Source: Bifidobacterium breve
GTDB taxonomy: Bacteria > Actinomycetota > Actinomycetes > S36-B12
NCBI GenBank assembly: GCA_945861775.1
Contig: CAMAVT010000006.1
Span: 1 to 35,127 of the forward strand
DNA: 35,127 nucleotides
Direction of reading: 5' to 3'
In this document: piece by piece, positions 19,345 through 29,768 of the stretch
Layout: each line of letters begins with the position of its first letter
Position numbering within the stretch: the first letter of the stretch is position 1
Position numbers and translations under genes: made by a program
The notes under the pieces: model-generated
What the model was told of the DNA's origin: nothing
Seen by the model: only the letters and a program-made list of their open reading frames with translations
Database searches by the model: none

Positions 19345-21180
19345 CTAGAAGGCAGCTTCAGGGATTTCCATAATCTCATCGGTTGTTGCCTCAGCGATTC
19401 CACGCTCTGCAGCAAGTAGTGGCAAGCGGTTGCGGGCGAACCAGCGAGCACTTTCCACCTTGCCAATGTAGAAGTCCTTATCCCGATCACTGGGGTCACC
19501 GGCAAGAGCGGCCAAGGCAACTTCGGCTTGACGGAGAAGGAGCCAACCGATCATGAGATCACCCGATGCCATGAGAAGGCGGGTTGAGTTCAGACCAACC
19601 TTGTAGATCTCCTTGATGTCAGTTTGGGAAGCCATGGCCCATTGACCCATGACACCCAGGATCGCTTGAACGTTTTCCAATGCCTGGCCGAGTAGTTCGC
19701 GTTCAACTGAGAGTTGACCTGAACCTTCGTCACCCTTAACCGTTTGGGTGATTTCTTGGGCTAGGAAACTAATGGCCTTGAATTGATCCTTGACCATTTT
19801 GCGGAAGAAGAAGTCCAGACCTTGAATCGCGGTCGTTCCTTCATAGAGAGTGTCAATTTTTGCATCACGGATGTACTGCTCAAGTGGGTAGTCCTGTAGG
19901 TAGCCCGAACCACCGTAGGTTTGAAGACCAACAGCGAGCATTTCATATGACCTTTCAGAACCAACGCCTTTGACGATTGGCAGTAGCAGGTCGTTGATGC
20001 GCAGTGCCATGTCAACATCGATCGTGGTGTCACCGGCTTCACCCATTTCAATCAGGTCTTGCCAGTAGGCGGTGTAAAGAACAAGAGCCCGCAGACCCTC
20101 TGAGTAGGACTTCTGCAACATGAGTGACCGACGAACATCAGGGTGATGTGTGATGGTGACACGCGGCGCGGTCTTGTCCGTCATTTGAGTGAGGTCAGCG
20201 CCTTGTACGCGTGTCTTCGCGTATTCCAAAGCGTTGAGGTAGCCCGTTGAAAGAGTTGCAATTGCTTTCGTTCCGACCATCATGCGTGCATATTCAATGA
20301 CCTTGAACATTTGGGCAATACCGTTGTGGACGTCGCCAACTAACCAGCCAACAGCAGGTTCGTTTTCACCGAATGTCATTTCACATGTTGTTGAAACTTT
20401 CAGGCCCATCTTCTTTTCAACGTTGGTTGCGTAAACGCCGTTGCGTGCGCCTAGTTCACCCGTTGCTAAATCAACATGGTATTTGGGAACAACGAAGAGT
20501 GACAAACCTTTTGTTCCGGGTCCCGCTCCTTCAGGGCGAGCAAGCACAAGGTGAACGATGTTGTCGGCCATGTCGTGCTCACCGCTGGTAATGAAACGCT
20601 TGACACCTTCAATGTGCCACGACCCGTCAGGCTGCTCGATTGCTTTGGTGCGGCCAACGCCAACGTCGGAGCCTGCATCAGGTTCGGTCAGGACCATTGT
20701 GGCGCCCCAACGCTTTTCAATCATGAGCTGACCCCAGCGCTTTTGATCTTCATTGCCGAGTGCATCAAGAATCGCGGCAAAGCCAGGTCCGGACATGAAC
20801 AGGAAAGCACCTGGGTTTGCACCGAGTAGCAACTCTGCGGCAGCCCATCGAAGTGATGGCGGAGCACCGGAGCCACCGAGGTGCTCAGGGAGATCAAGGC
20901 GCCACCACTCAGCGTCCATGAGTGCGTTGTAACTCTTCTTGAAATCTTCTGGCATGACGACCGTTTTGGTTGCGGGGTCATATACGGGCGGGACTCGGTC
21001 CGAGGAAACAAATGATTCAGAGAGGATGCCTGTTGCAAGGCGGTTAACCTCGTCAAGGACATCGCGGGCCGTATCTACATCCATGTCGGCGAAGGGGCCT
21101 TTGCCCATGCGTTCACCGGCACCGAATACCTCAAAGAGGTTGAATTCGAGGTCGCGCTGGTTGCTTTTGTAATGTGACAT
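19345..21180 (-). CDS. Acyl-CoA dehydrogenase (about 600 aa, long C-terminal domain)
   Basis: [81 protein letters not shown]. Confidence 0.93.
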   Translation of the reverse strand: MSHYKSNQRDLEFNLFEVFGAGERMGKGPFADMDVDTARDVLDEVNRLATGILSESFVSSDRVPPVYDPATKTVVMPEDFKKSYNALMDAEWWRLDLPEHLGGSGAPPSLRWAAAELLLGANPGAFLFMSGPGFAAILDALGNEDQKRWGQLMIEKRWGATMVLTEPDAGSDVGVGRTKAIEQPDGSWHIEGVKRFITSGEHDMADNIVHLVLARPEGAGPGTKGLSLFVVPKYHVDLATGELGARNGVYATNVEKKMGLKVSTTCEMTFGENEPAVGWLVGDVHNGIAQMFKVIEYARMMVGTKAIATLSTGYLNALEYAKTRVQGADLTQMTDKTAPRVTITHHPDVRRSLMLQKSYSEGLRALVLYTAYWQDLIEMGEAGDTTIDVDMALRINDLLLPIVKGVGSERSYEMLAVGLQTYGGSGYLQDYPLEQYIRDAKIDTLYEGTTAIQGLDFFFRKMVKDQFKAISFLAQEITQTVKGDEGSGQLSVERELLGQALENVQAILGVMGQWAMASQTDIKEIYKVGLNSTRLLMASGDLMIGWLLLRQAEVALAALAGDPSDRDKDFYIGKVESARWFARNRLPLLAAERGIAEATTDEIMEIPEAAF

Positions 21181-21211
21181 TGCCGCTCCTTGGTACGGGA
21201 ATTCGGGCTAA

Positions 21212-21227
21212 GTTACCCGCCGGTAAC
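21212..21227. promoter_or_regulatory. Inverted repeat GTTACC-CGCC-GGTAAC, candidate operator in the divergent acyl-CoA dehydrogenase / acyl-CoA ligase promoter
   Basis: Perfect 6-bp arms, 4-nt spacer, about 32 bp before the acyl-CoA dehydrogenase start. Confidence 0.5.
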
Positions 21228-21376
21228 AATAATCCACCCACATGGCAACTTTTGCAAGCAGAGATGCCGAACTGATCCGATATTTTTTCATTTTGCCCCT
21301 AAAAAGCTGCCGAACCTGACACACTCCCCCCACGTGAAAGCAGCATTTAACCCGATTTAAGCCCGGAGGAGTCCCC

Positions 21377-22921
21377 ATGATCGTCTTTAAAAGCCTGCTA
21401 CCTGAAGTTGAGATTCCTAATATCTCCATCACCGATTTCATCCTGCGCGAAGCAGATCGGGTACCCGATCGGGAGGCTTTGATTGATGGTCCAACCGGAC
21501 GCAGTTACACATATGGACAACTCAAAGGGATGATCTATTCATTCGCCGGTGGTCTTGCGGCAAAGGGTTTGGGTAAAGGCGACACGATCGCATTGATGTC
21601 ACCGAATATTCCTGAGTTCGCGATTGTGTTCCATGGCGCAGCAGTTGCTGGAGTTGCGGTGAGCACTATCAATCCAACGTACACAGCGGATGAAGTTAAG
21701 TTTCAACTCAATGATTCAGAATCAAAACTCCTCGTCACAATCGGTATGTTTTTAGAGACTTCGCAGTTAGCGATTCAGGGAACAGCAGTTTCCGAGATAG
21801 TAATAATTGGCGATGCTCCAGAGGGCACGACACCTTTCACGTCACTATTCGGCAATCCAATCGCGCAGGTTGAGATTGATCCGAAGGAGCAGATTGTTGT
21901 TCTTCCCTACTCTTCCGGCACTACGGGTCTTCCCAAAGGTGTAATGCTCACCCACCACAACTTGGTGGCAAACTTGATGCAGGTCGAAGACGCCCTTGAA
22001 GTTGAAGACGGTGAAATAGTCCTTGCGGTTCTTCCGTTTTTCCACATTTATGGAATGCAAGTTCTCATGAATGAATTTCTTTCTCGCGGTGCAACGATTG
22101 TTACGGTGCCACGTTTTGATTTAGAACAGTCACTGTCAATTATTCAAGACAGGAAAATCACTCGGTTCTTTGTCGTCCCACCGATCGTGTTGGCACTCGC
22201 TAAGCACCCACTCATTGACCAGTACGACCTCAGTTCTTTAAAGCAAGTTTTCTCCGGCGCCGCACCATTGGGTGCCGAGCTTGGCGAAGAAGCGGCCGCA
22301 CGCATTGACTGCAGTGTTGTCCAAGGGTTCGGGATGACCGAGCTCTCACCGGTGAGTCACATTTCACTTGAAGGGCGTTCAAAGCCGGGCACCGTTGGCC
22401 TTACCGCACCCAACACTGAAATCAGAATCGTTGACCCTGAAACGGGTGAGGACCAAGACGTTGACGGTGTCGGTGAACTGTGGATTCGTGGCCCGCAGGT
22501 CATGAAGGGTTATCTGAATAACCCAAGTGCTACCGAGATCACGATTGATCCAGAGGGTTGGCTCAAGTCTGGGGACATCGCATCAATTGACTCCGAAGGG
22601 TTTGTGTCAATTGTTGATCGACTCAAAGAACTCATCAAATACAAAGGTTTCCAGATTGCACCAGCAGAACTCGAAGCGTTCCTGCTCACCCACCCCGGGA
22701 TTGCTGATGCTGCCGTGATTGGTGTTCCCGACGTTGAGTCCGGTGAAATTCCACGCGCATTTATCGTTTTGCGGCCAGGTCAGGAAGTCAGCGCCGCTGA
22801 CATCACGGCGTTCATGGAAGGCCATGTGGCCAAATACAAGGTGATTCACGACCTTGTGTTCATCGATGTAGTCCCCACAAGTGCATCAGGCAAGATCCTT
22901 AGCCGCATGCTGCGGGACTAG
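21377..22921 (+). CDS. AMP-dependent acyl-CoA synthetase/ligase (4-coumarate-CoA ligase-like)
   Basis: LPYSSGTTGLPKGVMLTHHNL, GFGMTELSPVSH, GWLKSGDIASID, DRLKELIKYKGFQIAPAELE, ASGKILSRMLR; SD GGAGGAG. Confidence 0.93.
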   Translation: MIVFKSLLPEVEIPNISITDFILREADRVPDREALIDGPTGRSYTYGQLKGMIYSFAGGLAAKGLGKGDTIALMSPNIPEFAIVFHGAAVAGVAVSTINPTYTADEVKFQLNDSESKLLVTIGMFLETSQLAIQGTAVSEIVIIGDAPEGTTPFTSLFGNPIAQVEIDPKEQIVVLPYSSGTTGLPKGVMLTHHNLVANLMQVEDALEVEDGEIVLAVLPFFHIYGMQVLMNEFLSRGATIVTVPRFDLEQSLSIIQDRKITRFFVVPPIVLALAKHPLIDQYDLSSLKQVFSGAAPLGAELGEEAAARIDCSVVQGFGMTELSPVSHISLEGRSKPGTVGLTAPNTEIRIVDPETGEDQDVDGVGELWIRGPQVMKGYLNNPSATEITIDPEGWLKSGDIASIDSEGFVSIVDRLKELIKYKGFQIAPAELEAFLLTHPGIADAAVIGVPDVESGEIPRAFIVLRPGQEVSAADITAFMEGHVAKYKVIHDLVFIDVVPTSASGKILSRMLRD

Positions 22922-22960
22922 TTCACTCCAAGGTCCACTGAAACACATATGCTCGTTGGC

Positions 22961-23380
22961 ATGTTAGAAATCCAACGTTCACTCATTGACGAAATCGTGG
23001 CTCACGCACGGGCTGATCACCCCGACGAAGCATGCGGAGTAATCGCCGGACCAATCGGATCGGATCGGCCGGAACGGTTGATCCCAATGGTGAACGCGGT
23101 CAGGTGCCCAACTCTCTACGAGTTCGACTCAATGGATCTGCTTCGCCTCTATCGAGAAATGGATGATCGAGACGAAGTACCCGTTGTGATTTACCACTCT
23201 CACCCCGCAACCCAGGCGTATCCCTCACGAACAGACATAACGCAGGCATCTGAACCCGATGCCCACTACGTAGTGGTCTCAATTCGCGAGACCGGCCCTG
23301 CCGAGGGACCATTTGAATTCCGATCCTTTCGAATTGTTGACGGTGAAGTCACCGAGGAGCAGATTTCAATCCTTGGGTGA
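22961..23380 (+). CDS. mec: M67/JAMM metallopeptidase (Mec-like CysO-cysteine peptidase)
   Basis: PDEACGVIAGP; JAMM-like YHSHPATQAYPSRTDI; directly upstream of cysO-cysM. ATG 22961 has TATGCT-N7-ATG; alternative ATG 22949. Confidence 0.85.
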   Translation: MLEIQRSLIDEIVAHARADHPDEACGVIAGPIGSDRPERLIPMVNAVRCPTLYEFDSMDLLRLYREMDDRDEVPVVIYHSHPATQAYPSRTDITQASEPDAHYVVVSIRETGPAEGPFEFRSFRIVDGEVTEEQISILG

Positions 23381-23403
23381 GATACTTTGGGTTTCCCATT
23401 CAA

Positions 23404-23448
23404 TCCGCCCAGAATGAGTCCGCCCAGAATGAGTCCGCCCAGAATGAG
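23404..23448. repeat. Perfect 15-bp tandem repeat x3 (TCCGCCCAGAATGAG) in the mec-cysO intergenic region
   Basis: Units 23404..23418, 23419..23433, 23434..23448 are identical. Confidence 0.97.
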
Positions 23449-23459
23449 AGTGCCTGATC

Positions 23460-23732
23460 ATGACTATTGAAGTCCGCATCCCCACAATTCTTCGCCCATA
23501 CACATCAGGTGAGAAGTCAGTGAGCGCCCAGGGTGCGACCCTCCAAGAAGTTCTCAATGACCTCGAACTCAATTACCCCGGCATGGGTGAGCGACTTATT
23601 GATGAAAGTGGCTTACGACGTTTCATAAATATTTATGTCAACGACGAGGACGTTCGTTTTCTTTCGGGCCTGCAGAGTGCTATCGGCGAAAACGACTCGA
23701 TCACCATCTTGCCTGCGGTCGCCGGCGGATAG
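23460..23732 (+). CDS. cysO: Ubiquitin-like sulfur carrier protein CysO (MoaD/ThiS family)
   Basis: Beta-grasp size, C-terminus ILPAVAGG ending in diglycine; between mec and cysM. Confidence 0.9.
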   Translation: MTIEVRIPTILRPYTSGEKSVSAQGATLQEVLNDLELNYPGMGERLIDESGLRRFINIYVNDEDVRFLSGLQSAIGENDSITILPAVAGG

Positions 23733-24686
<954 letters not shown>

Positions 24687-24687
24687 C

Positions 24688-24738
24688 AGCCCTAATGTCC
24701 TAATAGGCATAATGTCCTAAGAGTCAGAATGTCCCGTA
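24688..24738. repeat. Imperfect 17-bp tandem repeat x3 in the cysM-moeZ intergenic region
   Basis: AGCCCTAATGTCCTAAT / AGGCATAATGTCCTAAG / AGTCAGAATGTCCCGTA, possible decayed fourth unit AGACACATCCC. Confidence 0.8.
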
Positions 24739-24769
24739 AGACACATCCCATTTTTCTTTGGAGTCAATC

Positions 24770-25960
24770 GTGAGCCTACCGCCGCTTGTGGAGCCCGCCT
24801 CCGAGCTAAGTGTCGACGAAGTTCGTCGTTACAGCCGTCATCTGATCATTCCTGATGTTGGCATGTCAGGACAAAAGCGACTGAAGAACGCCAAAGTGCT
24901 GTGTGTGGGCGCTGGTGGTCTGGGAAGTCCAGCACTCATGTATCTCGCAGCGGCAGGAGTGGGCACGCTGGGCATTGTCGAATTCGACACCGTTGACGAA
25001 TCAAACCTGCAGCGTCAAATTATTCACGGTCAAAAAGATATTGGTCGATCCAAAGCCGAAAGCGCCCGTGACAGTGTGTTGGAGATCAACCCTTACGTCA
25101 CCGTGCAGCTTCATGAGGTGCGGCTTGATTCAACAAATGTGATGGAAATCTTCGCCGACTACGACCTAATCGTTGACGGCACCGACAACTTTGCGACCCG
25201 GTATCTCGTTAACGATGCATGCGTGTTGCTAAAGAAGCCATACGTGTGGGGTTCGATTTACCGTTTCGACGGCCAAGCAAGTGTGTTTTGGGCGGAACAA
25301 GGTCCTTGTTACCGGTGTCTTTACCCTGAGCCTCCGCCCCCCGGCATGGTGCCCAGTTGCGCCGAGGGTGGCGTCCTCGGAGTGCTGTGCGCCTCGATCG
25401 GTTCTATCCAGGTCACCGAGGCAATCAAGTTGCTCGCCGGTATTGGTGACCCACTCGTTGGTCGGTTAATGGTCTATGACGCATTAGAGATGACCTATCG
25501 TCAGGTCAAGATTCACAAGGACCCCAATTGCGCGGTGTGTGGTGTGAATCCCACCGTCACCGAGTTGATTGACTATGAAGCTTTCTGTGGGTCAATCTCC
25601 GACTTGGCCGCGGAAGCGGCAAGGGACTCGACAATCTCAGTTCGGGAACTGAAGTCCATGCTTGACGCAAGGGATCGCGGTGAAGACGACTTCATTCTTA
25701 TTGACGTGCGGGAACCCGGTGAATACGAAATAGTCCAGATCCCTGGATCGATTCTGATTCCCAAGGGAGATTTCATGGACGGATCGGCCCTTGCCGACCT
25801 ACCCACCGACAAACGAATTGTGCTGAACTGCAAAGTGGGTGGGCGATCAGCTGAAGCCTTGGCAGTAGTCAAAGGTGCTGGTTTCAGTGACGCCGTCCAC
25901 GTTGGTGGCGGGGTGCTCGCTTGGATTAATCAGATTGAGCCGGAAAAGCCCACGTACTAG
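24770..25960 (+). CDS. moeZ: MoeZ/MoeB-type adenylyltransferase-sulfurtransferase (ThiF + rhodanese)
   Basis: RYSRHLIIPDVGMSGQKRLKNAKVLCVGAGGLGSPALMYLAAAGVG; CX2C pairs; rhodanese LNCKVGGRSAEAL. GTG 24770 with upstream GGAG; track TTG is 24758. Confidence 0.93.
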   Translation: MSLPPLVEPASELSVDEVRRYSRHLIIPDVGMSGQKRLKNAKVLCVGAGGLGSPALMYLAAAGVGTLGIVEFDTVDESNLQRQIIHGQKDIGRSKAESARDSVLEINPYVTVQLHEVRLDSTNVMEIFADYDLIVDGTDNFATRYLVNDACVLLKKPYVWGSIYRFDGQASVFWAEQGPCYRCLYPEPPPPGMVPSCAEGGVLGVLCASIGSIQVTEAIKLLAGIGDPLVGRLMVYDALEMTYRQVKIHKDPNCAVCGVNPTVTELIDYEAFCGSISDLAAEAARDSTISVRELKSMLDARDRGEDDFILIDVREPGEYEIVQIPGSILIPKGDFMDGSALADLPTDKRIVLNCKVGGRSAEALAVVKGAGFSDAVHVGGGVLAWINQIEPEKPTY

Positions 25961-25982
25961 TACTGAAGCTTTTCCAACTTCC

Positions 25983-26870
25983 TCACTTCGACGAGAGCCG
26001 AACCGATTCAGCTCGCGAGGCCAACCAAGCCTTTTTGCGCGAGAGCACGAGGATGCAGGCCACGGCGCCCATGGCAAACACGATGCCCTGAATTCCGAAG
26101 ATGAAGAATTTAAACAGAGCAGGATCGCTCATCCAGTCGGTTGCGGCCCTGCTGAGATTCTTCACCGACCAGATCGAGATGCCGAGGATGGTGAGGATGA
26201 CAGCCGGGCGTCCAATCCGAAGCGTCAGATGCTCAACGTGAGAGATCACGGAGATCGCGATGAGAACCGGCCCGATAACGCCCAGCACTCCGCTGACATT
26301 GTTATTCGGCAGGGTGCTCTGCTCAACGAAACTGATTCCATAGATCAGCATGCCAACTCCCAAACTGAGGAGCTGGAAGAAGGATGCATGGATCGTGGTG
26401 GCTGCTTTTCTGTCACCGCGTTCCAGTCGGGTTTCCTTGCGGTGGAGTACGAAGAACGTGCCGATTGCTCCGAGGGTCCAGGCCGATCCCCAACACGTGT
26501 AGGTAAACAGTGTCAGGGTTCCGGTCCCAAATAGCGTGGGATCGAAAATGTAGGGGGCCCACACTGCGGAAGCCGCCAGGATTCCGAGATTGAAGAACAC
26601 GAGGGCTGGTAGCCCGAATCGCAGTCGATGGGTATCCAGATGAGTCAGCACTGCCGCGGCAAGGCACAGCGTTCCCAGGGTCAGGAGGATGAACTCAAGC
26701 CTCCCGCTTGTTGGCGCCCAGCACAACAGGGATTCTCCGATAGCAAGGGCGAGGAAACCGATCGCTCCCAACCAGATAGAGGTTTGAGTCACATGGATCG
26801 GTTCGGCCTCGCGATCCGAACGCGACATCCGCAGAGTCCAAGCGACGAGTTCATCAACATGATCGGTCAT
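25983..26870 (-). CDS. Multi-pass integral membrane protein of unknown function
   Basis: About 8 predicted hydrophobic segments, no motif recognised; TACTCT-N7-ATG at start. Confidence 0.7.
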   Translation of the reverse strand: MTDHVDELVAWTLRMSRSDREAEPIHVTQTSIWLGAIGFLALAIGESLLCWAPTSGRLEFILLTLGTLCLAAAVLTHLDTHRLRFGLPALVFFNLGILAASAVWAPYIFDPTLFGTGTLTLFTYTCWGSAWTLGAIGTFFVLHRKETRLERGDRKAATTIHASFFQLLSLGVGMLIYGISFVEQSTLPNNNVSGVLGVIGPVLIAISVISHVEHLTLRIGRPAVILTILGISIWSVKNLSRAATDWMSDPALFKFFIFGIQGIVFAMGAVACILVLSRKKAWLASRAESVRLSSK

Positions 26871-27013
26871 GCGGCGTAGAGTAACGCAATTTGAGGGATC
26901 GGGTGGAATGGGGATCCCGCGCCTCTTCCGCTTGATTTGGTGCCAATAATTTACAACGCAGGAAATTTCGGGTCGGGGCTACACAGACAAGGCCGAGAGG
27001 CCAGAATGAGCAC

Positions 27014-27517
27014 ATGTCCGCGTCACCAACCTCCCCTGACGCCGGCGAGTGGATGTTGTCGAAGACCCCGATTGCTCCACCGAGCTCACTTGATCCAAAA
27101 CCAAGATTTCTGGCCTATGCGGCGTTAGTCACCGGCATTTGGTCGGGTCTGCTCTCCCTCATCGTTTTTGCGATAGCGCGACTTTTTGGGGTCCCTATGG
27201 ATGTGGTGCTTGAGGGAACAACTATTCATGTTTTCTGGTTCGCCGTTTTGCTTGTACCAATTGCAGCGGCACAGGTCGGTGCGATGGCCTCACTTCTTGC
27301 GCGTGGAATTCCTCACGCACAAAGAATTGTTTTTTGGGTGGGGACAGTAATTGCAATAGCGTCAATCGCAGCACCTTTCCTAACCGCAACGTTGGTTTCC
27401 ACCGGAATAGTTTTGGCAATCATGCACGCAATTACATGGGGACTGGTAGTGCCACAGATTGCCCGCATTATTGGTGACACCGAACCCAATGCGCACGTAG
27501 ATCGAGTTCTTCTGTGA
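27014..27517 (+). CDS. DUF6069-like four-TM membrane protein
   Basis: AQRIVFWVGTVIAIASIAAPFLT and HAITWGLVVPQIAR hydrophobic pattern; CAGAAT-N6-ATG. Confidence 0.65.
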   Translation: MSASPTSPDAGEWMLSKTPIAPPSSLDPKPRFLAYAALVTGIWSGLLSLIVFAIARLFGVPMDVVLEGTTIHVFWFAVLLVPIAAAQVGAMASLLARGIPHAQRIVFWVGTVIAIASIAAPFLTATLVSTGIVLAIMHAITWGLVVPQIARIIGDTEPNAHVDRVLL

Positions 27518-28419
27518 CGGAGAGAAACGTCAAGGGTAGGTCGCTGCCCGTTGCAATGATTGTTGCGATGCGCCCACGTCAATGGGCGAAAAACGTTTTA
27601 GTTTTTGCCGCGCCTCTCGCGGCCGGTCAACTTTTTGAAGTAGATATTTTCTGGCCCAGTGTCGGCGCCTTTGTCATGTTCTGTTTGATTTCAAGTGCCA
27701 CCTATTTGATAAATGATGCAAAAGACCAAGAGAGTGACCGCGAGCATCCCACTAAACACAAGCGACCAATTGCGGCAGGGGAAATCTCGGTCCCGTTGGC
27801 AATTTCATTCGCCGCGGTGCTTGCAGTTATTTCACTCGTCGGCTCATTTCTTATTGCACCTGCGTTGGCAGGAGTGGTGCTCGCATACGCAGTATTTACT
27901 CTGAGCTACTCACTACTACTTAAACAAGAGCCGGTTATTGAACTCGTACTACTTTCCATGGGGTTTTTACTTCGGGCAGTTGCCGGTGGTGCGGCATCTG
28001 GTCTCCCCATCTCCCAATGGTTCTTAATTGTTGCTGGTTTCGGTTCGCTGTTTATGGCTGCCGGCAAGCGTTACAGTGAACTGAAGCGTGAAGAGACCAC
28101 CAGTGCCCAAATACAAAATCGACGCAAGTCACTCGACGGTTACTCACTGGGTTACCTGCGCTTTGTTTGGGGAACCGCTGCTGCGGTCACAATCATGGGT
28201 TACGCACTGTGGTCATTTGACGTAGCGCAAACACCGTCCTCCCTGCCGTGGGCGCAGTGGAGCCTCCTGCCGTTCGTGATGGCAATTTTGCGATACGGAA
28301 TTGTGATTGACCGAGGTGATGCCGAAGCACCCGAGGATGCCGTGATCGCAGACAAAGGACTCCAAATACTTGGTGCCGTGTGGCTTATCCTTTTCGCTTT
28401 GGGAGCATTAGGCGCATGA
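27514..28419 (+). CDS. ubiA: Decaprenyl-phosphate phosphoribosyltransferase (UbiA prenyltransferase family)
   Basis: MRPRQWAKNVLVFAAPLAAG, YLINDAKDQESDREHPTKHKRPIAAGEIS; next to dprE1-dprE2; GTGA overlap with upstream gene. Confidence 0.9.
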   Translation: MTERNVKGRSLPVAMIVAMRPRQWAKNVLVFAAPLAAGQLFEVDIFWPSVGAFVMFCLISSATYLINDAKDQESDREHPTKHKRPIAAGEISVPLAISFAAVLAVISLVGSFLIAPALAGVVLAYAVFTLSYSLLLKQEPVIELVLLSMGFLLRAVAGGAASGLPISQWFLIVAGFGSLFMAAGKRYSELKREETTSAQIQNRRKSLDGYSLGYLRFVWGTAAAVTIMGYALWSFDVAQTPSSLPWAQWSLLPFVMAILRYGIVIDRGDAEAPEDAVIADKGLQILGAVWLILFALGALGA

Positions 28420-29756
28420 GTGAGGCGGTTGCAACACAACTTTCCGGCTGGGGCCGAACCATGCCCACCGTTGCCCAACTCGTCGAGGCTAATTCGTCAC
28501 GTCAAATAGCCGATCTCATCACGCAATCAAGTTCACGGGGTGTTCTTGCCCGAGGCCTGGGCCGCTCCTACGGTGATGCGGCGCAGTCCGGTGGCGCAAC
28601 GGTGATCGACATGACCACCATGACCGATTTCAGTCTCAATCCAGACAGCATGAGTGTCACGGCTGATGCTGGTGCGAGTATCGACAGCATCTTGCGAGAA
28701 ATTGTTCCTCGAGGTTTTTTTGTTCCCGTGTCTGCCGGTACCCGAATCATTACCGTGGGAGGTGCAATTGCTGCCGACATCCATGGAAAGAATCATCACC
28801 GTGATGGAAGTTTCGGTGCACACGTCACTGAGATGGTGGTCATTGATGGCCTTGGTGAGCAACACACGTTGACCCCGAAAGACCCTAAGTTTTGGGCCAC
28901 CATCGGTGGCATGGGCTTAACGGGCATTATTACGCGAGCTACTTTTACGGTTATTCCGATTCAAAGTTCCTATATTTGCGTAGATACCGAACGGGCGAAG
29001 ACTCTGGACTCGGTCATGTCTTCAATGATGGAACGTGACCACGAATATCGCTATACGGTTGCCTGGATCGATAGTGTTTCATCTTCTGGCCGTGGTGTGA
29101 TAACTCGTGGTGACCACGCATCAATCGCGCAATGCAATTCCGAAGGGATCAAAGACCCAGAAAGTTACGATCCCAAAAATATTGCAACAGCACCGGGTCT
29201 GGTCCCTCGCGGACTGCTCAATAAGTTAAGTGTGCGAGCTTTCAATGAAGGTTGGTATCGAAAGCATCCACGCTCACGCACGGGCGAACTGCAACGAATA
29301 GGTGCGTTCTTCCACCCACTTGATGGTGTTCAAGACTGGAACCGGATCTATGGACCCCGTGGCTTCCTGCAATATCAATTCCAGGTGCCTGACACTGCCA
29401 GTGACCTCGTTGGAGTTGCGTTGAGTAAATTGCGTGAGATTGGCGCACCCAGTTTCCTCACCGTCCTGAAGCGTTTTGGTCCGGGGAATCAGGGCCCACT
29501 GTCATTCCCGCAATCAGGTTGGACTCTGGCAGCAGATCTGCCCGCTGGTATTTCTGACCTTGGTCGAACACTCGATGAACTTGATGAGCGCGTTAGTGCT
29601 GTAGGTGGCCGACTTTATTTAGCAAAAGATTCACGTCAATCTCCGGCAAATTTTGCTCGCACCTACCCGCGCCTGGATGAATGGCGTGGGATCCGTGACA
29701 CCATGGACCCCAACCACGTTTTTGCTTCTGATTTATCTCGGCGACTTGAGATCTGA
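28416..29756 (+). CDS. dprE1: Decaprenylphosphoryl-beta-D-ribose oxidase DprE1 (FAD-binding)
   Basis: GLGRSYGDAAQSGG, IHGKNHHRDGSFGAHV, GGMGLTGIITRATFTVIPI, GGRLYLAKDSR, FASDLSRRLEI; ATGA overlap with ubiA. Confidence 0.92.
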   Translation: MSEAVATQLSGWGRTMPTVAQLVEANSSRQIADLITQSSSRGVLARGLGRSYGDAAQSGGATVIDMTTMTDFSLNPDSMSVTADAGASIDSILREIVPRGFFVPVSAGTRIITVGGAIAADIHGKNHHRDGSFGAHVTEMVVIDGLGEQHTLTPKDPKFWATIGGMGLTGIITRATFTVIPIQSSYICVDTERAKTLDSVMSSMMERDHEYRYTVAWIDSVSSSGRGVITRGDHASIAQCNSEGIKDPESYDPKNIATAPGLVPRGLLNKLSVRAFNEGWYRKHPRSRTGELQRIGAFFHPLDGVQDWNRIYGPRGFLQYQFQVPDTASDLVGVALSKLREIGAPSFLTVLKRFGPGNQGPLSFPQSGWTLAADLPAGISDLGRTLDELDERVSAVGGRLYLAKDSRQSPANFARTYPRLDEWRGIRDTMDPNHVFASDLSRRLEI

Positions 29757-29768
29757 AAGGAAATTGAC

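Noticed and set aside
26895-26918. GGGATC...GATCCC inverted repeat in the 26871..27013 intergenic region
   Set aside because: Short 6-bp arms around a common palindromic sequence; too weak to call an operator or terminator.
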